Positions 7,611 to 15,357 of a stretch of 41,141 bases of DNA are shown here, piece by piece. Numbering within the stretch: the stretch's first letter is position 1; each line of letters starts with the position of its first letter. The stretch lies in assembly GCA_029821635.1 (NCBI GenBank), contig JALGSW010000072.1:1-41141 (forward strand), written 5' to 3'. Both the position numbers and the translations under genes were made by a program. The notes beneath the pieces were generated by a model, which was not told the origin of the DNA, ran no database searches, and was given only the letters and a program-made list of their open reading frames with translations. This stretch comes from Candidatus Zipacnadia bacterium (GTDB lineage Bacteria; Armatimonadota; Zipacnadia; Zipacnadales; UBA5352).

Positions 7611-8899
7611 GCGACGCAGTGAACTTCGATGCGCTGGACGTTGCCGCCGAAGCCGAGGTCGTCGTGGTGGGAGGCGGGCCGGGCGGACTGTGCGCGGCCG
7701 TCGCCGCCGCTGAGGAGGGCGCGGACACGCTGCTGATCGAGCGCTACGGCTTCCTCGGCGGGATGGCCACCGCGGGGCTCGTGAACCCGTTCATGACGTG
7801 GATGGCGGGCGGGCAGCCGATCATCCGCGGGCTCTTCGAGCGCATTACGCAGCGCCTCGACGACTACGGCGGCTGGGGCGGCCCGAAGCAGCCGTCGGCC
7901 TTCGACGACGAGCTGTTCAAGTTCGTGGCAGAGGACCTGTGCGAGGAAGCGGGCGTGCGGCTGCAGCTCCACACGATGCTCGCGGACGTGGAAGTGGCCG
8001 ATGGGCGCGTGCAGCGGATCGCCACGCTCAGCAAGTCCGGCCTGCGGCAGGTGTGCGGGGAGCTCTTCATCGACGGGACCGGCGACGGCGACCTCGCCGC
8101 ATGGGCGGGCGCGGAGGTCAAGATCGGCCGCGAGGAGGACGGGCACTGCCAGCCGATGACGCTGTGCTTCCGCATGATGAACGTGGACCTCGACCGCATG
8201 CCCTCGCGGGCTGAGATCAACGCACTCTACGACGCCGCGAAGGAGCGCGGGGAGATCGACAACCCGCGCGAGAACGTGCTCAAGTTCTTCACCACGCACG
8301 ACCGCGAGGTGCACTTCAACACCACGCGCGTGGTCATGCACGACGCCACGAACGCCGAGGACATGACCGACGCGGAGCTGGTCGGGCGGCGGCAGGTGCG
8401 GCAGATGGTACGCTTCCTGCGCGACGAGGTCGCGGGCTTCGAGGAGGCGTGGCTCGAGGAGATGGCGCCGCAGATCGGCATCCGCGAGAGCCGCCGGGTG
8501 ATGGGCGATCACGTGCTGAGCGTCGATGAAGTGCTGGAGGCGCGCAAGTTCGACGACGGGATCGCACGCGGCTCCTACGGCGTGGACATCCACAACCCGG
8601 CCGGTACCGGGACCGACATCAGGCACCTGCCGCCTGGCGAGGCCTACGACATCCCCTACCGCTGCATCACTCCGCGGGGCTTCGACAACATGCTCATTGC
8701 CGCGCGCTGCATCTCCTGCGACCACGCCGCACACAGCTCGATGCGCGTCATGCCGATCGTGATGGCGATCGGCGAGGCGGCAGGCTGCGCGGCACAGATG
8801 GCGCTGGAGGGCGGCGACGTGCGCGGCGTGGACACGCAGGCGCTGCGTGGGAAGCTGGTCGGGCGCGGGGCGAGCATCTACGGATTGAGTGAGGAGTAG
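7607..8899 (+). CDS. FAD-dependent oxidoreductase (FAD_oxidored family)
   Basis: AEVVVVGGGPGGLCAAVAAAEEGADTLLIERYGFLGGMATAGLVNPFM; GDGDLAAWAGA. ATGA overlap with MNT gene. Confidence 0.9.
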   Translation: MSDAVNFDALDVAAEAEVVVVGGGPGGLCAAVAAAEEGADTLLIERYGFLGGMATAGLVNPFMTWMAGGQPIIRGLFERITQRLDDYGGWGGPKQPSAFDDELFKFVAEDLCEEAGVRLQLHTMLADVEVADGRVQRIATLSKSGLRQVCGELFIDGTGDGDLAAWAGAEVKIGREEDGHCQPMTLCFRMMNVDLDRMPSRAEINALYDAAKERGEIDNPRENVLKFFTTHDREVHFNTTRVVMHDATNAEDMTDAELVGRRQVRQMVRFLRDEVAGFEEAWLEEMAPQIGIRESRRVMGDHVLSVDEVLEARKFDDGIARGSYGVDIHNPAGTGTDIRHLPPGEAYDIPYRCITPRGFDNMLIAARCISCDHAAHSSMRVMPIVMAIGEAAGCAAQMALEGGDVRGVDTQALRGKLVGRGASIYGLSEE

Positions 8900-8932
8900 A
8901 AGGGGAAGAGTTAAGAGGGGCGGTTGACGGCG

Positions 8933-9114
8933 CCTCACCCCCCCGGCCCCCCTCTCCCTTGCGCCATAGACAGCATGGCGCTACGAAAGAGGGGGGAGGA
9001 CGGCGGACGGCAGCGCCACATTGTCGTTCGTGGCGCAGGCATCCCTGCCTGCGGTCGTTACGACAACGGCTGACGGCGAAGGCGACGGCTGACAGGCTGG
9101 AAAGCCTGTCCTAC
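8933..9114. repeat. Composite intergenic repeat island E
   Basis: C-rich/G-rich outer arms with inner gcgccat/atggcgc (8933-9000), GCAGGC hairpin (9025-9059), gacaggctggaaagcctgtcctac (9091-9114). Confidence 0.9.
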
Positions 9115-9145
9115 GAACGGAAACGGCCGCAGGGGGTGATGGACC

Positions 9146-10030
9146 ATGCTGGGGGCATTCGCAGGCGTATTCTTCGGGGTGATGATCCTCACCGCGATCC
9201 TGCTCATGATGGGATGGGCGGTGTGGCGGATCTTCGGCCTGTGTGTCGAAGATAAGGTCATCAGCTTCGTCGAGATGATCGTCATCATCGTCGTCATGTT
9301 CGGCCTCATGGGCATGGCCATGGGGCTCAAGTCGGTCGTTGGTCTCGGCGCGCTCATCCTCCTCTTCCTGCTCCTGCTCTTCATCCCGTTCATCCCGCGC
9401 GTGTCGCAGGCCGTGCGGCTGCGGCAGATGATCCGCAGCGACATCGCCGGCTACGAAGCCGCCCTCAAGCGCAACCCCGAAGTGCCCTACCCGCACCGCA
9501 GGCTCGGCGACATCTACCTCGAACACGAGCACTTCGACCGCGCGATCGAGCACTACCAGGCCTACGTGGAGTCGGTCGAGGCGAAGCCGGACGTGCGCTA
9601 CCGCCTCCAGCGCGCACTTCAGACGCGGCGGCGCAAGGAGATGGGCCTGCGCGCCTGCCCGTCGTGCGGCACCGAGAACCTGGGCCGCGCCACCCGCTGC
9701 GAGAGCTGTGGCGTCTACCTCAAGGGCGCGCGGGAGATCGTGGACGCTATGACCGCGCCGGAGATGATGCGCCGCTGGAAGTGGCTGATCGTCGCGTTCT
9801 TCGTGCCCGGCCTCATCATCGGCCTGCTGGAGAGTGTCATCCCGCCCGTGATCAGCCTCTTCCTGCTCGCCTGCAGCGTCATCGCCACCGCCATCTTCCT
9901 CTACGGCCTCGCGCGGGAGGAGCGCAACCGCATCGTGCGCGAGGGCATGACGCCGCAGGAGCGGGTGATCGCATCAATGCCCGATCCGCCCAACGTCAGA
10001 GGCCTTGACGAAAACGTGGGAGACGAGTAG
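9146..10030 (+). CDS. Membrane protein with TPR-like segment and CXXC...CXXC zinc ribbon
   Basis: TM segments, 'AIEHYQAYVESVEAKPDVRYRLQRALQ', 'CPSCGTENLGRATRCESCGVYLKG', then C-terminal TM pair; clear paralog of the next gene. Confidence 0.75.
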   Translation: MLGAFAGVFFGVMILTAILLMMGWAVWRIFGLCVEDKVISFVEMIVIIVVMFGLMGMAMGLKSVVGLGALILLFLLLLFIPFIPRVSQAVRLRQMIRSDIAGYEAALKRNPEVPYPHRRLGDIYLEHEHFDRAIEHYQAYVESVEAKPDVRYRLQRALQTRRRKEMGLRACPSCGTENLGRATRCESCGVYLKGAREIVDAMTAPEMMRRWKWLIVAFFVPGLIIGLLESVIPPVISLFLLACSVIATAIFLYGLAREERNRIVREGMTPQERVIASMPDPPNVRGLDENVGDE

Positions 10031-10071
10031 AAGACAGCAACGGAAGCAACGGCAGCGCCGGCGGGGCGAGC

Positions 10072-10190
10072 CGTTGCCCAGTCGTATGGAGCGGAGGGGC
10101 TTTAGCCGCTCCGAGAGCCCTGCGTTCGTTCCGTTGGATGCTGCGCGAACGGCCGACGCATCTAAACGGCAGATGCGTCGCTCCAGACGG
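10072..10190. repeat. Composite intergenic repeat island F
   Basis: ccgttgcccagtcgtatggagcggaggggctttagccgctccga...gcgcgaacggccgacgcatc...gatgcgtcgctcca; same unit order as 1361-1476. Confidence 0.9.
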
Positions 10191-10229
10191 CAAGCGACAG
10201 CGACTGACGACAGAAGGGCATGATAGGCT

Positions 10230-11015
10230 ATCCTTGAGGCATTCGGCAGGACTGCCATCGCGGTCGTGGCCCTCGTGGGCGTGCTGCTGATCGTGGGCGG
10301 CGCGATCTTCCGGCTGTTCGGCCTCTATATGACCGACCGCGTGCTCAACGGCATGGAATTCGCGGTCATCCTCTGCGCGCTGCTGCTGCTGCTGGGCGGG
10401 GCGATCGCGGTCGGCGGACCGCTGTCGCTGGCGCTGCTCTTGTTGGTGGCCGCGCTGGCGCTGCTGATCACGCTGATGCCGCAGATCTCGGCAAAGGTCC
10501 GCGGCTACACGCTCATGCGCGACGACATCCGCCGCTACGAAGAGGCGCTGCGGCGGCAGCCGGACATACCCTTCCCGCACCTGAAGCTCGCCGAGATCTA
10601 CCGTCAGCAGGAGGACTGGGACCGGGCGATCGAGCACTATCAGGCATACATCGCGATACACGAGATCAGCGCGGACCCCAAGCGCCATCTGGAGCGCTGT
10701 CTGGAGCGCAAGCGTATCCGGGACATGGGCCTGCGCCGCTGCCCGGTGTGCGGGGCGGAGAACAAGCGCACGAACTCGCGCTGCGTCGAATGCGACTTCT
10801 ACCTCAAGGGCATGGCGGAGATCATGGAGGCGCTGACCACGCCGGATATGATGCGGCTGTGGAAGTGGCTGGCCGTGGTCTTCCTGGTGCCCGCGGTCGC
10901 GATCGGGCTGCTCGCGCAGATCATCCCGCCGGCAGCAACTGTGGGGATGCTCGCGTGCAGCATCGTCGCGACACTGTTTTTCCTGTACGGACGCATGAGA
11001 CCCGAAGGAGGCTGA
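10230..11015 (+). CDS. Paralogous membrane TPR/zinc-ribbon protein (probable start ATC 10230; first standard start GTG 10266)
   Basis: Frame from 10230: (I)LEAFGRTAIAVVALVGVLLIVGGAIFRLFGLYMTDRV..., aligned with the paralog MLGAFAGVFFGVMILTAILLMMGWAVWRIFGL. CPVCGAENKRTNSRCVECDFYLKG zinc ribbon. Confidence 0.7.
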   Translation: MLEAFGRTAIAVVALVGVLLIVGGAIFRLFGLYMTDRVLNGMEFAVILCALLLLLGGAIAVGGPLSLALLLLVAALALLITLMPQISAKVRGYTLMRDDIRRYEEALRRQPDIPFPHLKLAEIYRQQEDWDRAIEHYQAYIAIHEISADPKRHLERCLERKRIRDMGLRRCPVCGAENKRTNSRCVECDFYLKGMAEIMEALTTPDMMRLWKWLAVVFLVPAVAIGLLAQIIPPAATVGMLACSIVATLFFLYGRMRPEGG

Positions 11016-11023
11016 CGGCCCTG

Positions 11024-12097
11024 ATGCCTGCGGAGATGTCCCCCCGAGAGCGCGTTCTGACTGCAATGCGGCGCGAGAAGCCCGATCGCGTGCCCAGGGA
11101 GTGGAGCTTCACGCCCGCGGTGCAGGAGGAGTTCGTGCGGCAGACCGGATCGACGAACGCGGCCGAGTACTTCGGCTTCGAGCGCCGCGGCGTGGGATTC
11201 AGGGGACCGGAGACGCTGCCGGACTTCTCACGCTGGTTCCCCGGGGGCATCCCCGAGAACGCGACGCTCGGCGAGTACGGGACCGGGAGCGTGCCCGCTG
11301 GCTTCTACCACTTCACCGGCAAGATCTACCCGCTGGAGCACACGGACACGGTGGAGGAGTTGGAGGAGTACCCGTGGCCGGACTTCACGCCGATCGAGCG
11401 GCACGAGCACCTCGAACAGCATGTGGCCGACCTGCACGCGGCTGAGTGGTTCGTCTCGGGCAGCGTCGGGCATATCTGGGAGACCGCGTGGCAGATGCCG
11501 CGGATGGAGAAGCTGATGGAGGCGATGGTGCTCGATCCGCCCTACGCGGCCCACATCTTCGACCGCATCACGGAGAATCAGGCCTTCGCGGCAAAGCGCT
11601 TCGCCCAGGCGGGCTGCGACATGATCCACTGCGGCGATGACATCGGGATGCAGGACAGGCTGATGATGAGCCCGAAGATGTGGCGTGAGTGGCTCAAGCC
11701 GCGCTGGCGTCACGTCATCAAGTCCGCGAAGGATGAGAACCCCGACCTGCTCGCGTGGTATCATTCGGACGGTGACGTGCGCGAGGTGATCGAGGACCTG
11801 ATCGAGATCGGCTTCGACATCCTCAACCCCGTGCAGCCCGAGTGCATGGACCCGGCCGCACTGAAGCGCCAGTACGGCGACAGGATCGGGTTCTGGGGCT
11901 GCATCGGCACGCAGACGACGATGCCTTTCGGCACCCCGGACGACGTGCGGGAGGCCGTGAAGTGGACGGTCGCGAACGTGGGCTACGATGGCGGACTGCT
12001 GATCGCGCCGACGCACGTGCTGGAGCCGGACGTGTCGTGGGAGAACATCATGGCGCTCCATGAGGCGGTGGAAGAGTATGGCGTATACCAGGATTAG
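11024..12097 (+). CDS. Uroporphyrinogen decarboxylase (URO-D)-like / methyltransferase-type protein
   Basis: MSPRERVLTAMRREKPDRVPREWSF, 'DMIHCGDDIGMQDRLMMSPKMWREWLKPRW', 'GFDILNPVQPECMDPAALKRQYGDRIGFWGCIGTQTTMPFGTPDDVREAV'. Confidence 0.87.
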   Translation: MPAEMSPRERVLTAMRREKPDRVPREWSFTPAVQEEFVRQTGSTNAAEYFGFERRGVGFRGPETLPDFSRWFPGGIPENATLGEYGTGSVPAGFYHFTGKIYPLEHTDTVEELEEYPWPDFTPIERHEHLEQHVADLHAAEWFVSGSVGHIWETAWQMPRMEKLMEAMVLDPPYAAHIFDRITENQAFAAKRFAQAGCDMIHCGDDIGMQDRLMMSPKMWREWLKPRWRHVIKSAKDENPDLLAWYHSDGDVREVIEDLIEIGFDILNPVQPECMDPAALKRQYGDRIGFWGCIGTQTTMPFGTPDDVREAVKWTVANVGYDGGLLIAPTHVLEPDVSWENIMALHEAVEEYGVYQD

Positions 12098-13124
12098 CCG
12101 GCTTGCAGTGCTCGTGCTGGCCCTGGCCGGGCTGGCGATGGCGGGCGGCTGCATATTCGTGGACGCCCAGTTCTCGATGGCCCCCAATGGGGCGACGAGC
12201 GCGCGCATGGAGGCGGGCGTGCTCACGTCGATGATGGAGCAGGGCGAGGGCGACTTCACCACGGACATCGGCGAGACGCTCGCCGAGGGCAAGTGGCAGG
12301 AGCTGGAGGCTTTCGAGCGCGACCAATGGCATGTGCAGGCGTGGGAGGGCCAGGCCGGTCCGGGTGAGAGCCTCTTCGCCGAGGGCGCTGAGGCCACGCC
12401 GGAGTTCGGCACCGAGCAGCACCTGCTCAGCACGCTCTACACGTTTGAGATGGCGCTGCCAGCGGACCCCGTGATGCAGCCGCAGGCCGCCGAGGCGGCC
12501 GTCGAGCCGGCCGCAGAGCCGCCGGCGGCGGATGAGGGCGAGGTGCAGATCGAGGGCATGGAGGGCATGGACGAGGCGATGGGGGAGATGATGGCGGCCA
12601 TGATGAGCACCGGCGGCGCCGGCCTGCGCTTCTCCGTGGACCTGCCGGGCGAGATCCTCGGCACGAACGGCGAGGTCACCGCACCGTCGGTCGCGGCGTG
12701 GCACATCGACCTCAGCGCCGAGGAGCCGCCGTACGAGATGCTGAGCGCGCAGTCGCGGCTGCCGAACTGGCCGGTGATCGGGAAGCTCGGCGGGCAGTTG
12801 ACGCAGATGGGCCGCGCGGACCTGGTGTCGGCGCTGATCGCGGGCGTGCGCCGCGGCGTGCTGCCCGACCCGGTCAGCGACAACCCGATGGCCGCGGAGC
12901 TCAACACGCTGATGTACGTGCAGGCGCTGGACGTCATGACGGCGCTGGACGCCGCCGCGGGTGAGATGATCGCGAACGAGGTGCTGATGACGCTCGGGAT
13001 GGGCGGCAGCCCCGATCCGGCGATGATCGAGGAGATGGCGGTGCGGCTCGAGGGCACGGACCTGAGCGCGGAGATCAACGAGGGCGTCAAGGAGCGCCTG
13101 TTGGGGCTGCTGGGGGGCGGGTAG
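12078..13124 (+). CDS. Putative lipoprotein, Met-rich central segment
   Basis: MAYTRISRLAVLVLALAGLAMAGGC lipobox-like signal; contains EGMEGMDEAMGEMMAAMMSTGG. Confidence 0.65.
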   Translation: MAYTRISRLAVLVLALAGLAMAGGCIFVDAQFSMAPNGATSARMEAGVLTSMMEQGEGDFTTDIGETLAEGKWQELEAFERDQWHVQAWEGQAGPGESLFAEGAEATPEFGTEQHLLSTLYTFEMALPADPVMQPQAAEAAVEPAAEPPAADEGEVQIEGMEGMDEAMGEMMAAMMSTGGAGLRFSVDLPGEILGTNGEVTAPSVAAWHIDLSAEEPPYEMLSAQSRLPNWPVIGKLGGQLTQMGRADLVSALIAGVRRGVLPDPVSDNPMAAELNTLMYVQALDVMTALDAAAGEMIANEVLMTLGMGGSPDPAMIEEMAVRLEGTDLSAEINEGVKERLLGLLGGG

Positions 13125-13125
13125 C

Positions 13126-13246
13126 GTAGGACAGGCTTTCCAGCCTGTCAAACGGCGGCTGCGCGGGAACAAATGCGCCCCGTCAAGCGTGTACGGTAGT
13201 GGGGCGAGTAACGGCAACGGCCGACAGGCTGGAAAGCCTGTCCTAC
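13126..13246. repeat. Inverted pair of GACAGGCT hairpin repeats
   Basis: gtaggacaggctttccagcctgtc (13126-13149) and gacaggctggaaagcctgtcctac (13223-13246). Confidence 0.95.
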
Positions 13247-13274
13247 GAACGACGTGTACGGCAAGCAGGAGATC

Positions 13275-13589
13275 ATGCGCACACCATCAGGCATAGGCTT
13301 CACTCCGGGGCAGATGAGCACGCTCAAGCTCATCATGCACGCGCCCAACTTCATCAAGCTCTTCACGCGCCTGTTCACCGACCGGCGCGTGAGCAGCATC
13401 GCCAAGGGTGTGCCGGTCCTGGGCGTCGTCTACCTGCTGTTCCCGCTTGACGCACTCTCGGACCTGCTCGTGCCACTCGGCTGGACCGACGACCTCATGG
13501 TGCTCGCGGTAGCACTGTGGCTGTTCATCAAGCTCTGCCCGAGGCGCGTCGTTGAGGAGCACGTGGAGATCATCGATAGCGGCGGGTAA
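13275..13589 (+). CDS. DUF1232 (YkvA-like) family protein
   Basis: 'AKGVPVLGVVYLLFPLDALSDLLVPLGWTDDLMVLAVALWL' is the DUF1232 signature. Confidence 0.85.
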   Translation: MRTPSGIGFTPGQMSTLKLIMHAPNFIKLFTRLFTDRRVSSIAKGVPVLGVVYLLFPLDALSDLLVPLGWTDDLMVLAVALWLFIKLCPRRVVEEHVEIIDSGG

Positions 13590-13608
13590 CAGCTGACGGC
13601 GGACGACA

Positions 13609-13632
13609 GACAGGCTGGAAAGCCTGTCCTAC
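13609..13632. repeat. GACAGGCTGGAAAGCCTGTCCTAC hairpin repeat
   Basis: Exact match to copies at 587, 9091 and 13223. Confidence 0.95.
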
Positions 13633-13676
13633 GAACGGCTAACGGCGAACGATGGGTAACGGCGAGACCACGGTGG

Positions 13677-14198
13677 GTGAAGATGGCTGCGATCAGGGCA
13701 GAACGAAGCCTGTCCGCGGGCGAACCGACACTGCGACGGTTCAACCTGCGGCGTGACATCGAGACCGTGCTGGACTTCCAGTTCGAGGTCTACGAGGGGA
13801 ACTTCCCCGGCTTCCGCGTCGATCGGGCCTTCCGCGACGACTACACGCGGGACCTCAGGCGCGCCGCCAGCGACCCCACCGAGATGCTCTTCGTCCTCGA
13901 ACAGGACGGGGAACTGGCCGGATTCGTCTGGGGATCGATGATGTCCACGCTTGTAGACGCCAGAGTTGGGTATATTAAGAACGTATACGTCACCCCGCAC
14001 CTGCGCGGCTCCGGCCAGGCCCACCGGCTCATGGAAGCCATCGAGGGCTGGATATGGGACCAGGGCGCCGAGAAGATCATGCTCGACGCGAGTGTGAGCA
14101 ATGAGCGCGCCATGGGGTTCTACGAGAAGCTTGGCTATGACGTCGAGCGTGTGCGTATGGTCAAGCGCCCCCAGGGCGCAGACCCGAGTTGCTGGTAG
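13677..14198 (+). CDS. GNAT family N-acetyltransferase
   Basis: 'YIKNVYVTPHLRGSGQAHRLMEAIEGWIWDQGAEKIMLDASVSNERAMGFYEKLGYDVERVRMVK'. Confidence 0.9.
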   Translation: MKMAAIRAERSLSAGEPTLRRFNLRRDIETVLDFQFEVYEGNFPGFRVDRAFRDDYTRDLRRAASDPTEMLFVLEQDGELAGFVWGSMMSTLVDARVGYIKNVYVTPHLRGSGQAHRLMEAIEGWIWDQGAEKIMLDASVSNERAMGFYEKLGYDVERVRMVKRPQGADPSCW

Positions 14199-14218
14199 GG
14201 GAAGGTGAGAGGCGTACC

Positions 14219-15313
14219 ATGCTGCAGGAACTGCGACAAGTGGATGCGCTCATAGAGGAGGGGGACCTCGTCGGGGCCCAACGTCTGTGTAAGCAGCTCC
14301 TGCAGAAACACCCGACGAACGCGGGGGGCCACGAGAAGATGGGCGACGTCATGCGCAAGCGGGACCTGTGGGAGGACGCTGCGGAGTGGTACGACCTCGC
14401 CGCACAGCTCCAGGACACCGAGGGCCTGCGCGCCAAGCGCGCGGACGTGCTCCAGCGCGCGAAGGAAGCCCGCAAGGGCGAGGCCGAGCCGCACCTGGTA
14501 GACGAGGACACGTCGAGCCGGCTGATGCTCTGGCTGGGCCTGGGCGCGGCCGCGATGCTGCTGGTCGTCGTCGGCGTGGTCTTCAGCATCTTCAGCCGGG
14601 ATACGCCGGTCGAGCAGTCCGAGATCAGGCGCGCCTCCGATGGCGACGGCCCGGTGGCGGGCGGTCCGCGCCTCAGCGCACCCAGTCCGGTGCGCGCCAC
14701 CCGCAACCTGCCCGCATCGGGCGCCGGGGCCGGCACGGGCATTCAGACGATCCCCCACGCGACGGCCAACCCCGAGCAGCACTGGACGGCCACGCGGATG
14801 CCGCGGAGGGCGCCACGACGAGCGCTGAGCACGCGCAGCACGACGGGCATCAGCGCGAGCTCACCGGAGCCCACCACCGACCACGATCAGGCGGTCATCA
14901 ACGCGGTGAGCTCGCTCACCTGGGGCGACAACCGGCCGATGACGGGCCGCGTGAGCGCGATGGTGGAGCCGTTCTCGAGCTACGCGATGGTGAGCGTCAC
15001 GATCCCGCAGGCGCTGCCCGAGGACGGTATCGTCGAAGCGGTGGTGCGGCAGGCGTGGCGCGTGGCGGTGGCGGCGGTGCAGTCGGATGAGGTCATCAAG
15101 TCGCTGACGATCCGGATGGTGCGTGTGAACGCCGACGGCGAGCGCGTGGTGGCCTTCCGTGGCAACACCAGCCGGGCGATGCTGCAGGCGGTGGACACCG
15201 ACCGGCCGGACTTCGCGACGCTGTGGAGCAAGATATTCGCCGGTGTGTGGTGGAACCCCGAGGCCGGCGGCGACGTGCCCGTGGTGGGGCAGGGCGCCAG
15301 CGGCGGGGCGTAG
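14219..15313 (+). CDS. Membrane-anchored protein with N-terminal TPR-like region
   Basis: 'ALIEEGDLVGAQRLCKQLLQKHPTNAGGHEKMGDVMRKRDLWEDAAEWYDLAAQLQ' then TM 'LMLWLGLGAAAMLLVVVGVVFSIF'. Confidence 0.65.
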   Translation: MLQELRQVDALIEEGDLVGAQRLCKQLLQKHPTNAGGHEKMGDVMRKRDLWEDAAEWYDLAAQLQDTEGLRAKRADVLQRAKEARKGEAEPHLVDEDTSSRLMLWLGLGAAAMLLVVVGVVFSIFSRDTPVEQSEIRRASDGDGPVAGGPRLSAPSPVRATRNLPASGAGAGTGIQTIPHATANPEQHWTATRMPRRAPRRALSTRSTTGISASSPEPTTDHDQAVINAVSSLTWGDNRPMTGRVSAMVEPFSSYAMVSVTIPQALPEDGIVEAVVRQAWRVAVAAVQSDEVIKSLTIRMVRVNADGERVVAFRGNTSRAMLQAVDTDRPDFATLWSKIFAGVWWNPEAGGDVPVVGQGASGGA

Positions 15314-15357
15314 CAGCCGCAGACTAAGCAACCGACACTTGCTGGGGGGCGAAGACG

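Noticed and set aside
7133-8938. 601-aa minus-strand ORF antisense to MNT and FAD oxidoreductase genes
   Set aside because: His/Arg/Pro/Ala-rich translation typical of antisense frames in high-GC DNA; the plus strand encodes clear FAD oxidoreductase motifs.
13951-13980. Internal promoter TTGTAG...TATATT in the GNAT gene
   Set aside because: Spacing is about 14 bp and it lies inside a well-supported coding sequence.
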